Origin: Opitutus sp. GAS368
Lineage (GTDB): Bacteria > Verrucomicrobiota > Verrucomicrobiia > Opitutales > Opitutaceae
Direction: 5' to 3'
Assembly (NCBI GenBank): GCA_945874455.1
Contig: CAMCHO010000021.1
Coordinates: 1 to 40,274, forward strand
DNA: 40,274 nt
Shown here: positions 17,034 through 24,884 of the stretch, piece by piece
How positions within the stretch are numbered: the stretch's first letter is position 1
How the letters are laid out: each line of letters opens with the position of its first letter
The notes under the pieces: model-generated
What the model was told of the DNA's origin: nothing
What the model saw: only the letters and a program-made list of their open reading frames with translations
Database searches by the model: none
Translations under genes and position numbers: made by a program

Positions 17034-17778
17034 CGGAGCGGTCAATGGGGTCGCGAGTGACGAACGTAATGTCGGGTGCGTCCGCTTTATTCAAGTAGGC
17101 CTGTTCGCCCATTCCGGCAATGTAGTGGGTGCAGTGGATCACCGACTGCATCCAGCCCAGACGCGAATCGCGCGTGGGGCTCACCTGCACCTTCGTAAAC
17201 GGCACCCACGGAAGCGTCGTGTAGGCCTCGCCGCCTTCGTGGAGCTTCAACGCGCCGTCGAGCAGCCGCGCGCGGACGATTTCACCCTGATGCGGTACAT
17301 CGACGAAACACTCCGTGATACCGCACGCCGCCATGCGCACCGCAGGGTCGCTCGAACGCACCACCCGAATGCCTTCGAGCAATCCCATGCGGCGATACAT
17401 CTCGAGACAGAAGTCGCCCGCAGTCAGGGCGGGACTCGTCTTGAACGCTTCAACCAAAGGCGGCGCGACGTAGGCACCGAGTTGGCGGGCGGTATTCTCA
17501 CGCCAACCGGCAGGAATGCGCTTGAGGTGCAGCGGAGAAAATTTCCGCTGCAGCTTGTTCTCAAAGGCGAAATTCATCGCGAGCGGCACATCCGTCTTGC
17601 GATGGCGCAGCGTAGTCTGGGTTTCCCGCGGATCGTGGTCGCTGTCGTGGCAGAAGAACACGATCTCACCGCCGATCTCCGCCTGGAGTTTCCGTGCCGT
17701 GACGAATTTCGCATACAGAAACCGCCGCGGAAAAAAACCGCACGGTTGCTGACCGAAACAGATGACAGGGCTGCTCAT
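17002..17778 (-). CDS. Short BshC-like protein, candidate bacillithiol cysteine ligase
   Basis: The product has 258 residues. Near the N-terminus it reads ICFGQQPCGFF, then LYAKFVTARKLQAE, then VFFCHDSDHDPRETQ. The order GQQP (9-12), Tyr22-x-Lys24, ARKL and HDxDHDxxE (44-52) matches the core of BshC, where the sequence is TGQQxG, YxxxK, then EDHDxxE. BshC joins cysteine to glucosaminyl-malate. Normal BshC is about 540 residues with an N-terminal extension and a C-terminal coiled-coil region; both appear to be missing here. The remainder (GITECFVDVPHQGEIVRARL, GWMQSVIHCTHYIAGMGEQA) I do not recognise. It overlaps the symporter gene by ATGA and bshB1 by 32 bases. The function is inferred from the motif and from bshB1 and bshA alongside. 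Confidence 0.72.
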   Translation of the reverse strand: MSSPVICFGQQPCGFFPRRFLYAKFVTARKLQAEIGGEIVFFCHDSDHDPRETQTTLRHRKTDVPLAMNFAFENKLQRKFSPLHLKRIPAGWRENTARQLGAYVAPPLVEAFKTSPALTAGDFCLEMYRRMGLLEGIRVVRSSDPAVRMAACGITECFVDVPHQGEIVRARLLDGALKLHEGGEAYTTLPWVPFTKVQVSPTRDSRLGWMQSVIHCTHYIAGMGEQAYLNKADAPDITFVTRDPIDRSDEAYAEISSR

Positions 17779-19499
17779 GGTTCGGACACGGACGAGGGTT
17801 TGACCTCGCGCGGCATGACGGCCTGCAGGCCGAGACTGAACAGCACGCACGCCGCGCAGCCGATGGGGTTGAGCCAGAGGTAGCCGATTTCCCACGCGGG
17901 GTAGGCCTTGCCGAAAAAGAAAATCACCAGCACGACGATCTGCGCGGCGATCGCGGCCCAGAAAACGGCCGAGCCTTTCACGTGCTTCAGGAAGAACGCC
18001 ACGACGAAGACGCCGAGCAGCGCCGGATAGAAAATCGACGCCACAATATTCAGGGCCTCGATGAGGTTTTCCGCGAAGCTCACGAACAGCGCGAAGCCGA
18101 TGGCGAAGAGCCCCCACAGAGCGGTGAGCCACTTCGCGACGCGGACATTGCGGGCCTCGTCGTGCGCGGCGAGCGGGCGAAAATGGCGCCAAAGGTCGAT
18201 CGTCGAGGTCGTGCCGAGGGCGTTTAGCTCGCCGGCTTTCGAGGAGAGCGCGGAGGAAAACATCACGGCGAGGAGGAGTCCGATCACGCCGTGCGGGAGC
18301 TGCGTCAGAATAAACGAGATGAAGACGTAGTCGGAATCCTTCGTCTTCTTGGCGGCGGGGTCGGCCGCTTGCAACGTGTCGCGCGCTTCGTTGCGCACGG
18401 CGAGCGAGGCTTTTTGCGCGGCCGTCAGCGCGGCGCGCGCGGCGACTTCCGCCGGGGCATCGCCGCGCTCGTGAGCCGCGACCCACGCGCGGATTTTCGT
18501 CTGTTTGTCGGCGTGCAGCGCGGCGTGTTTCTCCTCGATGGCACGAAACGTGGCGCCTTGCGGACCGTTGATCTGCTGCTGCCACACGGTTTGGTTAAAG
18601 AGGACGGGCGTGCCGGGCTGGAGCTGGTAAAACACGAAGAGCAGCGCGCCCAGAATCACGATGAAGAACTGCATCGGGATCTTCAGGACCGCGTTAAACA
18701 TCAGGCCGAGGCGGCCCTCGCGCAGGCGCGCACCGCCAATGTAGCGCTGCACCTGGGATTGGTCGGTCCCGAAGTAGGACAACGAGAGAAAGAAACCGCC
18801 GAGGATGCCGGTCCACACCGTGTAGCGGAGCTTCGGGTCCGGCGTGAAATCGACGGCGTTGAGCTTGCCCATGGCGCCGGCGATGTGGAGCGCGTCGGCG
18901 GGCAGCTTCGTGAGCAGCACCACGAACGCCGTGACCATGCCGCCGAAGATCACGGCCATTTGCCATTTCTGCGTAAGGTTCACCGCCGCACTGCCCCCGG
19001 TGACGGTGTAGACGATGGCGAGCAGCCCGGTGCAGACAATCGTGAGGTCGAGACGCCAGCCGAGGATGGTCGCGAGGATGATGGCCGGCGCGTAGATCGT
19101 GATGCCGGCCTGCAACCCGCGTTGCAGCACGAACAGCCCGGCCCCGAGGAGTCGCGTTTTCTGGTCGAAGCGCTGGCCGAGGTATTCGTAGGCTGTGTAC
19201 ACCCCGAGCTTCCGATAGATCGGGAGAAAAACGGCACACACGACGATGAGGGCGAGCGGCAGACCAAAATAATTTTGGATGAAGGCGATACCGTTTTCTG
19301 CGGCCACGCCGGGCAGGGAGAGATAGGTGATCGTGCTCGCTTGGGTCGCCATCACGGAGAGGCCGATCGTGCCCCACTTCGTCGTGCTGTTGCCCTTCAG
19401 ATAGGTACTGAGGTTATCGGTATGCCGCGTACGCCACGTGCCGTAGGCCACGATGCCGAGGATGGTCCCGAGGAGCACGAGCCAGTCGATGGCGTTCAT
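17775..19499 (-). CDS. Sodium/solute symporter family protein (SSS)
   Basis: This is a 574-residue transporter with about 13-14 hydrophobic segments, a usual size for the SSS family. The N-terminus MNAIDWLVLLGTILGIVAYG is followed by STYLKGNSTTKWGTIGLSVMATQASTIT, where the sodium site of the family lies, and by LGQRFDQKTRLLGAGLF and GILGGFFLSLSYFGTDQSQV, the most conserved region. A soluble Ala-rich insertion of about 90 residues (VWQQQINGPQGATFRAIEEK to AKKTKDSDY) interrupts the later membrane part. The substrate cannot be told; sugars, acids or amino acids are all possible. Its start overlaps the stop of the 62-residue membrane protein gene by ATGA and its stop overlaps the BshC-like gene by ATGA. 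Confidence 0.92.
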   Translation of the reverse strand: MNAIDWLVLLGTILGIVAYGTWRTRHTDNLSTYLKGNSTTKWGTIGLSVMATQASTITYLSLPGVAAENGIAFIQNYFGLPLALIVVCAVFLPIYRKLGVYTAYEYLGQRFDQKTRLLGAGLFVLQRGLQAGITIYAPAIILATILGWRLDLTIVCTGLLAIVYTVTGGSAAVNLTQKWQMAVIFGGMVTAFVVLLTKLPADALHIAGAMGKLNAVDFTPDPKLRYTVWTGILGGFFLSLSYFGTDQSQVQRYIGGARLREGRLGLMFNAVLKIPMQFFIVILGALLFVFYQLQPGTPVLFNQTVWQQQINGPQGATFRAIEEKHAALHADKQTKIRAWVAAHERGDAPAEVAARAALTAAQKASLAVRNEARDTLQAADPAAKKTKDSDYVFISFILTQLPHGVIGLLLAVMFSSALSSKAGELNALGTTSTIDLWRHFRPLAAHDEARNVRVAKWLTALWGLFAIGFALFVSFAENLIEALNIVASIFYPALLGVFVVAFFLKHVKGSAVFWAAIAAQIVVLVIFFFGKAYPAWEIGYLWLNPIGCAACVLFSLGLQAVMPREVKPSSVSEP

Positions 19500-19684
19500 G
19501 CGAAGGCGCGGGTGAAAAGGGTCAGCGCGACGACGACGGCGACGAAGACGGCGAACACGAACCAATAGACGCCACGCCACGTGCGGAAGCCGGGCACGTC
19601 GGGCGCCTCGTCGGCGAGATTGAGCACACCGCGAGCCGAGTCAGTCCGCCCTACTTTTGAAATGTGCTCGTCGGGAGTTTTCAT
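19496..19684 (-). CDS. Small single-pass membrane protein encoded with the symporter
   Basis: This gene encodes 62 residues starting MKTPDEHISKVGRTDSARG, a polar region to about residue 40 and one hydrophobic segment YWFVFAVFVAVVVALTLFTR at the C-terminus. It is real on positional grounds: its ATG overlaps the stop of the PIG-L gene by ATGA, and its own TGA overlaps the ATG of the symporter by ATGA. I know no family for it. Small membrane partners are known for some sodium/solute symporters, so an accessory subunit is a reasonable guess and no more. Confidence 0.8.
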   Translation of the reverse strand: MKTPDEHISKVGRTDSARGVLNLADEAPDVPGFRTWRGVYWFVFAVFVAVVVALTLFTRAFA

Positions 19685-22209
19685 TCTTTCCCGAGGGCGA
19701 GCAGGTTGGCGAAAAGCCGGTAGCCGCCGGGCACACCCGCGGGGAGTTGGCGGAAAAAAGTGAGGCCGGTGTAGACGTAGTAACCTTGGCCATGTTTCGC
19801 GACGAGCAGGCTGCTCTGCAGCGGTTGCTCGCCGGTATCGTTCATCGCGAGGATCGGGGTGTAGTGCGCCGCATCCCAACTGCTCGGGAAATACGTGCCG
19901 CGCTCCTGCACCCAGCCGACGAAATCAGCGGGACCGATCCGATTCGGCCGCGTCAGCGCGGCATGGTCGGGCGCGAGGAAGAGCACCGGCGCACTTTCTT
20001 CGGTCACGCGCAACGCGGGGGCCGGACCCTGAATCGAGAGTGCATAGGGTCCGAGTTGCTGGGCCTTGAGCCCGTTGGGCCGATTGTATTGCGCGATCAC
20101 CGTGCCCCCGGCTTCGACATAGGCGAGGAGCCCGGGGAAATTCGCGGCGAGGTCGGTGCGCTCATTGAAGGCGCGGACGCCGATCACCACGGCATCGAGA
20201 CCGCGGAGTTTATCGGCGGTGAGATCGGGGCCGGTGAGGGTCTTCACGGTGTAGCCGAGCTGCTCCAGCGCTTCGACGGTGTCGTCGCCGGCGCCGGGGA
20301 GGTAGCCGACGTTCTTACCACGGGTCGCGTAGTCGAAGGCTGCGACTTTGAGCCGCGCCGGCGCTTGCAGGATTTGCAGCGGAATATGGTCGTAGCGAAT
20401 CTCGGTGCGCTGGTGGCTGAATGTGACGCCACCGACTTCGGCGACGGCAAGTACGGTGCCCGTGGCCATCTGCGCCGGCGCAGTCAGGGTGAACGCGAGG
20501 CGCGCTTTCTCGCCAGCTTGCTTAAGAGCGAAGGGGCGGCTCGCCGGCGAAACGGTCCAGCCAGCGGGCACGTCGAGGTGCAGCGTGCCGCGCTCGCCGG
20601 CGCGGGCGGCGGTCACTTCGACCTCGATGGTCTTGGCGGCTTTCGGCGCGAAGAGCGCGACACCCGAGGCGAACCGCAGCGAGACCGGCGAAATCACGGC
20701 GAGACGGCGACCGGGTTTGCCGGGCTTTGTCGGCGCGAGGGGCTCGCTGATGACGACGAGTTTTTGGTCAACGACGTCGAAGGTGCAGTCGACCGTGAAC
20801 GGCGGCGGATTTTCCGGCTGGCCGATGAGTTTCGCATCGGCGACGCGGAACATGCCGGCGGTCGGCTCCTCGCGAAGCCAATAGGGATGCGAGATCGGCG
20901 TGGCGGCCGGCACGTCGAGCGTAAATTCACCGGTCGTGCGGCTGGACTCGAACCCGTCAACCGAGAGACCGCCGCCCGGATAACTCACGTGGGTCGACAT
21001 CCAGCGCACGGGAATTTTCGAACTCACAGAAACGGTCGTGGTGAGCGTCAGTTTCTCGCCGGGCTCGACTTCGGCGGCGGACGCAGTCGTGACGACCGAG
21101 AGGCCGAGGCACGCCTGGAGAATGCGGTCGAGCTGGTGGCGCTTGTCGTCGATCACGGGATCGCCGGGCGAGAGAGCCGCGAGTTTGGCGCGCAACGCCA
21201 GCAGCGCGGGCACGCTGGCGGCGGGATCGCCCACTTGGAAATCCGCAAGCGCGGCAGCCGCGAGCGGGCCGATCTCGGCGCCGCCGGACACGCGGGCCCA
21301 CGTGGTGTCGATACCGTCCATGATGTCGTCTTTCGCGGGAGCGCCGGCGAGGAGGTTGAACGATTCGAGGCGCGGACCGCCGGTGGAGCCGCCGCGGCCG
21401 GCGAAATTACCGAAGCCCTGTGTAATGTGTTGCGCACGACTGCGGGTGGCGATCGCGGCAAACGATTCGTTGAGCACGGGGTCCATGCCGCCGACGTCCA
21501 TTTTCACGTCGACCTCACCGCTGCCGCCGAAACCGCTGTTCATCAAAATGCGTTTCGGCTGCCACGGCGTGAGCCCCTCGGCGAATTGCTCGGGGTAGGC
21601 CGCGGGATCGCCGGCGAGTTTGAAGGCCTCGAGCGCGACGACCGCAGAGCCGGTGTGGTGGCCGTGCGTGCCGCTGGGCTTCGGGGAAAAACGCGTGACG
21701 ATCACGTCGGGGCGAAACCGGCGGATTACCCGCACCGTATCGCCCACGACCTGCGCGCGATCCCAGAGATGCATGGCCTCGTTCACGCTCTTGGAATAAC
21801 CGTAGTCGAGGGCGCGCGTGAAAAACTGGCGGCCGCCATCGAGGTTGCGCGCGGCGAGGAGCTCCTGCGTGCGGGCGAGGCCGAGGCGCTCGCCAAACTC
21901 GGGACCGATTTCGTTTTGGCCGCCATCGCCGCGAGTCACGGACAGGTAACCCATCCGATAGCCGCGACCACGCGCGAGGTAGGTGATGAGCTGCGTGTTC
22001 TCGTCGTCGGGGTGCGCGGCGACGTGCAGCACCGTCGCGACGTTGCCGAAACTGCGGAGGTCCTGGCGGATTGCCGCGCCCGAGGGCTGGTCAGCGGCGG
22101 CGGAGAGACTCACAGCCGTGGCAACGACGACGGCGGCGCGGGCACTGCGGCTCCAACGGATGAATACGCGACCACCGGACGAGGGCGACGGAACAGACGC
22201 GGTGCACAT
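19681..22209 (-). CDS. Secreted PIG-L-family deacetylase with C-terminal amidotransferase-like domain
   Basis: The 842-residue product starts with a basic then hydrophobic stretch (FIRWSRSARAAVVVATAVSL) that looks like a signal peptide. A PIG-L/LmbE deacetylase domain follows with the zinc motif HVAAHPDDENTQL, TRGDGGQNEIG and SGTHGHHTGSAV. A middle region has the NEW3-like beta fold (TLHLDVPAGWTVSPASRPFA). The C-terminal part (LDAVVIGVRAFNERTDL, YVEAGGTVIAQYNRPNG, HGQGYYVYTGLTFFRQLPAG) resembles a ThuA/class I glutamine amidotransferase-like fold. Members of this type are common in Bacteroidetes, Planctomycetes and Verrucomicrobia, and their substrate is not known to me. ATG at 22209 overlaps the stop of the DUF2911 gene by one base. 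Confidence 0.88.
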   Translation of the reverse strand: MCTASVPSPSSGGRVFIRWSRSARAAVVVATAVSLSAAADQPSGAAIRQDLRSFGNVATVLHVAAHPDDENTQLITYLARGRGYRMGYLSVTRGDGGQNEIGPEFGERLGLARTQELLAARNLDGGRQFFTRALDYGYSKSVNEAMHLWDRAQVVGDTVRVIRRFRPDVIVTRFSPKPSGTHGHHTGSAVVALEAFKLAGDPAAYPEQFAEGLTPWQPKRILMNSGFGGSGEVDVKMDVGGMDPVLNESFAAIATRSRAQHITQGFGNFAGRGGSTGGPRLESFNLLAGAPAKDDIMDGIDTTWARVSGGAEIGPLAAAALADFQVGDPAASVPALLALRAKLAALSPGDPVIDDKRHQLDRILQACLGLSVVTTASAAEVEPGEKLTLTTTVSVSSKIPVRWMSTHVSYPGGGLSVDGFESSRTTGEFTLDVPAATPISHPYWLREEPTAGMFRVADAKLIGQPENPPPFTVDCTFDVVDQKLVVISEPLAPTKPGKPGRRLAVISPVSLRFASGVALFAPKAAKTIEVEVTAARAGERGTLHLDVPAGWTVSPASRPFALKQAGEKARLAFTLTAPAQMATGTVLAVAEVGGVTFSHQRTEIRYDHIPLQILQAPARLKVAAFDYATRGKNVGYLPGAGDDTVEALEQLGYTVKTLTGPDLTADKLRGLDAVVIGVRAFNERTDLAANFPGLLAYVEAGGTVIAQYNRPNGLKAQQLGPYALSIQGPAPALRVTEESAPVLFLAPDHAALTRPNRIGPADFVGWVQERGTYFPSSWDAAHYTPILAMNDTGEQPLQSSLLVAKHGQGYYVYTGLTFFRQLPAGVPGGYRLFANLLALGKE

Positions 22210-23090
22210 CACTTGAGGCGGGCGATCAGCTCGTTATTACGCCGGACGTATTCGTCTTTCAGCGCGGGCATCGTGGCTTTCTCAGCCACGACGAGCGAGG
22301 CTTTGGCGGCCGCGAGGGCGCCGGTCTTATCGCCCATTTTTTCGAGGATTAGGCCTTTGCGGTATACGAGGTAGCAGAGATCTGGCTGCGCGGCGATAGC
22401 GGCATCCATCCACTGCGCGGCTTTTTTCAGGTCGAGGTTGTTCTCGAGGTAAAACATCGCGGCCTGCGCGTAGGGCTTTTTATCGCCGGTGCCGGCCATC
22501 GCGGCCTCGATTTGCGGAACGAGCGCGGTGACGACATCGATATCGATCTTCACAGGCACGCGGGTCTTGGCCCACGTGATGTTCAACGTCGCGGACGTAT
22601 CGCGGACGTCGTTGAGATCGATGGTGAGCGTCTCGACCGGTGCGGTGAGGGCGACCGATTTGGTCTTAACGCGGAGCGTGTCGTTCTCGGGTTTGTAGGC
22701 GTAGGCGCCCCACTGTTTGCCAACTTTCTGGAAGATCACGGTCCACTCGCTCGGGCCAGGAATGGAGAACAATTCATAGGTGCCGGCGGCGAGCGCGGAG
22801 CCCTGAATTTTCACATCGGTGCTGAAGGTGACGCGCGTGGCGTTATTGGCGCCAGTCCGCCACACAGCCCCGAAAGGCTCCAGTTTGCCGAAGATTTCGC
22901 GGCCCTTCATGCTGGGGCGCGCATAGCTGATTTCGATGTCGGTGACGCCCACGCGCTGTTTCAACGTGGCGGTCGGGCTGGCGGCGGGAAACTCGAGTTT
23001 GGGTGCGGCGGGCGCCTGCGCGGAAAGCGCGGCGACGAAGGAGAGAAGACAAGTCGCGGCAAACAGGGACCGAATCGGAGGGAGATGCAT
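22209..23090 (-). CDS. DUF2911 domain protein, exported
   Basis: This 293-residue protein has a clear signal peptide (MHLPPIRSLFAATCLLSFVAALSAQA, cleavage likely after SAQA). The DUF2911 domain spans about residues 35-180, with LKQRVGVTDIEISYARPSMK, GKLEPFGAVWRTGANNAT, LAAGTYELFSIPG and EWTVIF as its hallmarks. A helical, TPR-like region follows (MFYLENNLDLKKAAQWMDAA, AQPDLCYLVYRKGLILEKMG). The biochemical role is unknown. It is the first gene of the minus-strand cluster that runs to bshA, and it is divergent from the TRAP transporter operon, with a shared promoter region of about 245 bases. Confidence 0.92.
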   Translation of the reverse strand: MHLPPIRSLFAATCLLSFVAALSAQAPAAPKLEFPAASPTATLKQRVGVTDIEISYARPSMKGREIFGKLEPFGAVWRTGANNATRVTFSTDVKIQGSALAAGTYELFSIPGPSEWTVIFQKVGKQWGAYAYKPENDTLRVKTKSVALTAPVETLTIDLNDVRDTSATLNITWAKTRVPVKIDIDVVTALVPQIEAAMAGTGDKKPYAQAAMFYLENNLDLKKAAQWMDAAIAAQPDLCYLVYRKGLILEKMGDKTGALAAAKASLVVAEKATMPALKDEYVRRNNELIARLK

Positions 23091-23228
23091 GGGGTGAAAA
23101 GACTGAGCTGAAGAAGGACGTTTGGGCTACGCAAAAGAGTAGAAAACACAAGGGTCGCCTAGGACGCGCGATTTGCCGCGCTGGAAGCTCCCGGCTGTGC
23201 CGCGGCCAGGCGTTGCGCACAGTTAGTG

Positions 23229-23242
23229 CGGACAATTGTCCG
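23229..23242. promoter_or_regulatory. 14-bp perfect palindrome, candidate operator
   Basis: CGGACAATTGTCCG is a perfect 14-base palindrome. It lies 95 bases before the dctP ATG and 139 bases from the divergent DUF2911 start. Such an AT-centred palindrome in a GC-rich intergenic region is a plausible binding site for a dimeric regulator of the GntR, LacI or similar type. No regulator gene is in the window and no second copy was found at uxaC or the uxaE-like gene. Confidence 0.5.
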
Positions 23243-23336
23243 AAACCGCGTTGCGCTCGACACGACCCCGTCCGCCGGCCCATCGTCCGGCTCCGTTTTT
23301 TGGATTTATCCCGGCACTCCACTCCGTCCGATTCGC

Positions 23337-24380
23337 ATGAACCCTTGCCCTACGTTTTCCGGTAGCCGCGCGCCCGACCCGGGCCGCCGTTCCCCGCCGC
23401 CCGGCGGGCTCCTCGCCCGACTCTGCGCAGTCGCTCTCCTCGGTTTCGCCGCCGGCTGCGGCGGCACCAAGGAAGTGAAGATCATCAAGCTCGCGCACGG
23501 TCTCGACCCACAGCACAGCGTGCACAAAGGCATGGTGCACCTCGCGGAGCGGCTCGCCGCGAAATCCAGCGGCACGATGAAGGTGCAAGTCTATGCCAGC
23601 GGCCAGCTCGGCAGTGAGCGCGAGTGCTTGGAGCTCGTGCAACTCGGGGGCCTCGCGATGACCAAAGTCTCGGCCAGCGTGCTCGAAGGTTTCGCCCCGG
23701 AATTCAAAGTGTTCGGCCTGCCGTATCTGTTTCGTGACGACGCCCACAAGGCCGCCGTCCTCGCCGGCCCCATCGGCCGCGAAATCCTCGCCGCGCCCCA
23801 GTCGAAATTCCTCCGCGGGCTCTGCTACTACGATTCCGGCAACCGCAGTTTCTACACGAAACGCCCGATCCGCACGCCCGACGACCTCAAGGGCCTCAAG
23901 ATCCGCGTGCAGGAGAGTCCGATGGCCTTTGCGCTGATCCGCGCGTTCGGGGCCTCCGCCACGCCGATCTCGTTCGGCGAACTCTACACCGCTCTCCAGC
24001 AGGGCGTGGTCGACGGCGCGGAAAACAATCCGCCCAGTCTGCACCTCGCGCGGCACTACGAGGTCTGCAAATTCTACACGCTCGACGAACACACCAGCGT
24101 CCCCGACGTCATCGTGATCAGCACGCACTTCTGGAGCAGTCTCACCGCCCAACAACAGAGGTGGATGCAGGAAGCCGCCGACGAATCGGCCGTCTTCCAG
24201 ACCGGGCTGTGGGCCCAATCTTCCGCCGACTCGCTCGTCGCCATCGAAAAGGCCGGCGTCGAAATCATCCGGCCCGACAAGGCGCTCTTCGCCGCCCGCG
24301 TCGCCGAACTGCACGAAACCGCCCGCCAAGATCCCATCATCGGTCCACTCGACCGCCGCATCGCGGAGATCAAACCATGA
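23337..24380 (+). CDS. dctP: TRAP transporter substrate-binding lipoprotein (DctP family)
   Basis: This 347-residue extracytoplasmic binding protein delivers a carboxylate-type substrate to the TRAP permease. The ATG at 23337 gives a lipoprotein signal with the lipobox FAAGC at residues 37-41 (Cys41). The DctP domain follows: IIKLAHGLDPQHSVHKGMVH, YASGQLGSERECLELVQLG, PYLFRDDAH, the family block LKGLKIRVQESP with the arginine that binds substrate carboxylates, and SFGELYTALQQGVVDGAENN. The longer frame from 23226 adds 37 residues with no signal-peptide logic. The stop overlaps the dctQ start by ATGA. The uxaC and uxaE-like genes nearby suggest a hexuronate as substrate. Confidence 0.94.
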   Translation: MNPCPTFSGSRAPDPGRRSPPPGGLLARLCAVALLGFAAGCGGTKEVKIIKLAHGLDPQHSVHKGMVHLAERLAAKSSGTMKVQVYASGQLGSERECLELVQLGGLAMTKVSASVLEGFAPEFKVFGLPYLFRDDAHKAAVLAGPIGREILAAPQSKFLRGLCYYDSGNRSFYTKRPIRTPDDLKGLKIRVQESPMAFALIRAFGASATPISFGELYTALQQGVVDGAENNPPSLHLARHYEVCKFYTLDEHTSVPDVIVISTHFWSSLTAQQQRWMQEAADESAVFQTGLWAQSSADSLVAIEKAGVEIIRPDKALFAARVAELHETARQDPIIGPLDRRIAEIKP

Positions 24381-24883
24381 AAACACTCCGCCCCGTCATC
24401 GACCGCCTGCTCGGCTCCGTGATCTGCGTGCTCATGGCCGCCATGGTGCTAAACGTCCTCTGGCAAGTCTTCACCCGTTTCGTGCTGCGGCATCCCTCCA
24501 GTTTCACCGAGGAACTCGCCCGCTACATGATGATCTGGGTGGGCTTGCTCGGCTCGGCCTACGCGGCGGGCAAGAAATCCCACCTCGCCCTCGACCTCAT
24601 CACTGCCCACCTGCATGGAGCGCGCAAACGCGCTTCCGAATTGTTCGCGCACGCAGTGGTGTTGCTCTTCGCCCTCACGGTGCTCGTGGGCGGCGGCGGC
24701 CGGCTCGTCTACATCCAGCTCTCGCTCGGCCAGCAATCGGCCGCACTGCAGATGAAGCTGGGCTACGTCTACCTCGCCGTGCCGCTGGCCGGCCTCTTTA
24801 TCGTTTTCTATAGCGTGCTGGCCCTCGTCGACGCCGCGCGCGGCGACACCCGCACCGGCGAACAATCCTCGGGACTGAACTGA
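24377..24883 (+). CDS. dctQ: TRAP transporter small permease (DctQ family)
   Basis: This 168-residue protein has four hydrophobic segments: LLGSVICVLMAAMVLNVLWQ, a segment around MMIWVGLLGSAYAAG, VVLLFALTVLVGGGGRLVYI and YLAVPLAGLFIVFYSVLAL. The motif FVLRHPSSFTEELARYMMIW and the following AAGKKSHLALDL are the conserved DctQ block. Its ATG lies inside the dctP stop region (ATGA) and dctM follows after one base, so the three are one transcription unit. It makes the membrane complex with dctM. Confidence 0.93.
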   Translation: MKTLRPVIDRLLGSVICVLMAAMVLNVLWQVFTRFVLRHPSSFTEELARYMMIWVGLLGSAYAAGKKSHLALDLITAHLHGARKRASELFAHAVVLLFALTVLVGGGGRLVYIQLSLGQQSAALQMKLGYVYLAVPLAGLFIVFYSVLALVDAARGDTRTGEQSSGLN

Positions 24884-24884
24884 C

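Noticed and set aside
19657-22374. 905-codon open frame on the + strand
   Set aside because: It lies wholly antisense to the PIG-L gene, is Arg/Gly/Glu-rich with no family motifs, and follows the codon-position bias of the opposite strand in this GC-rich DNA.
23223-24386. 387-codon open frame on the - strand
   Set aside because: Antisense to dctP, which has a lipobox and full DctP motifs.
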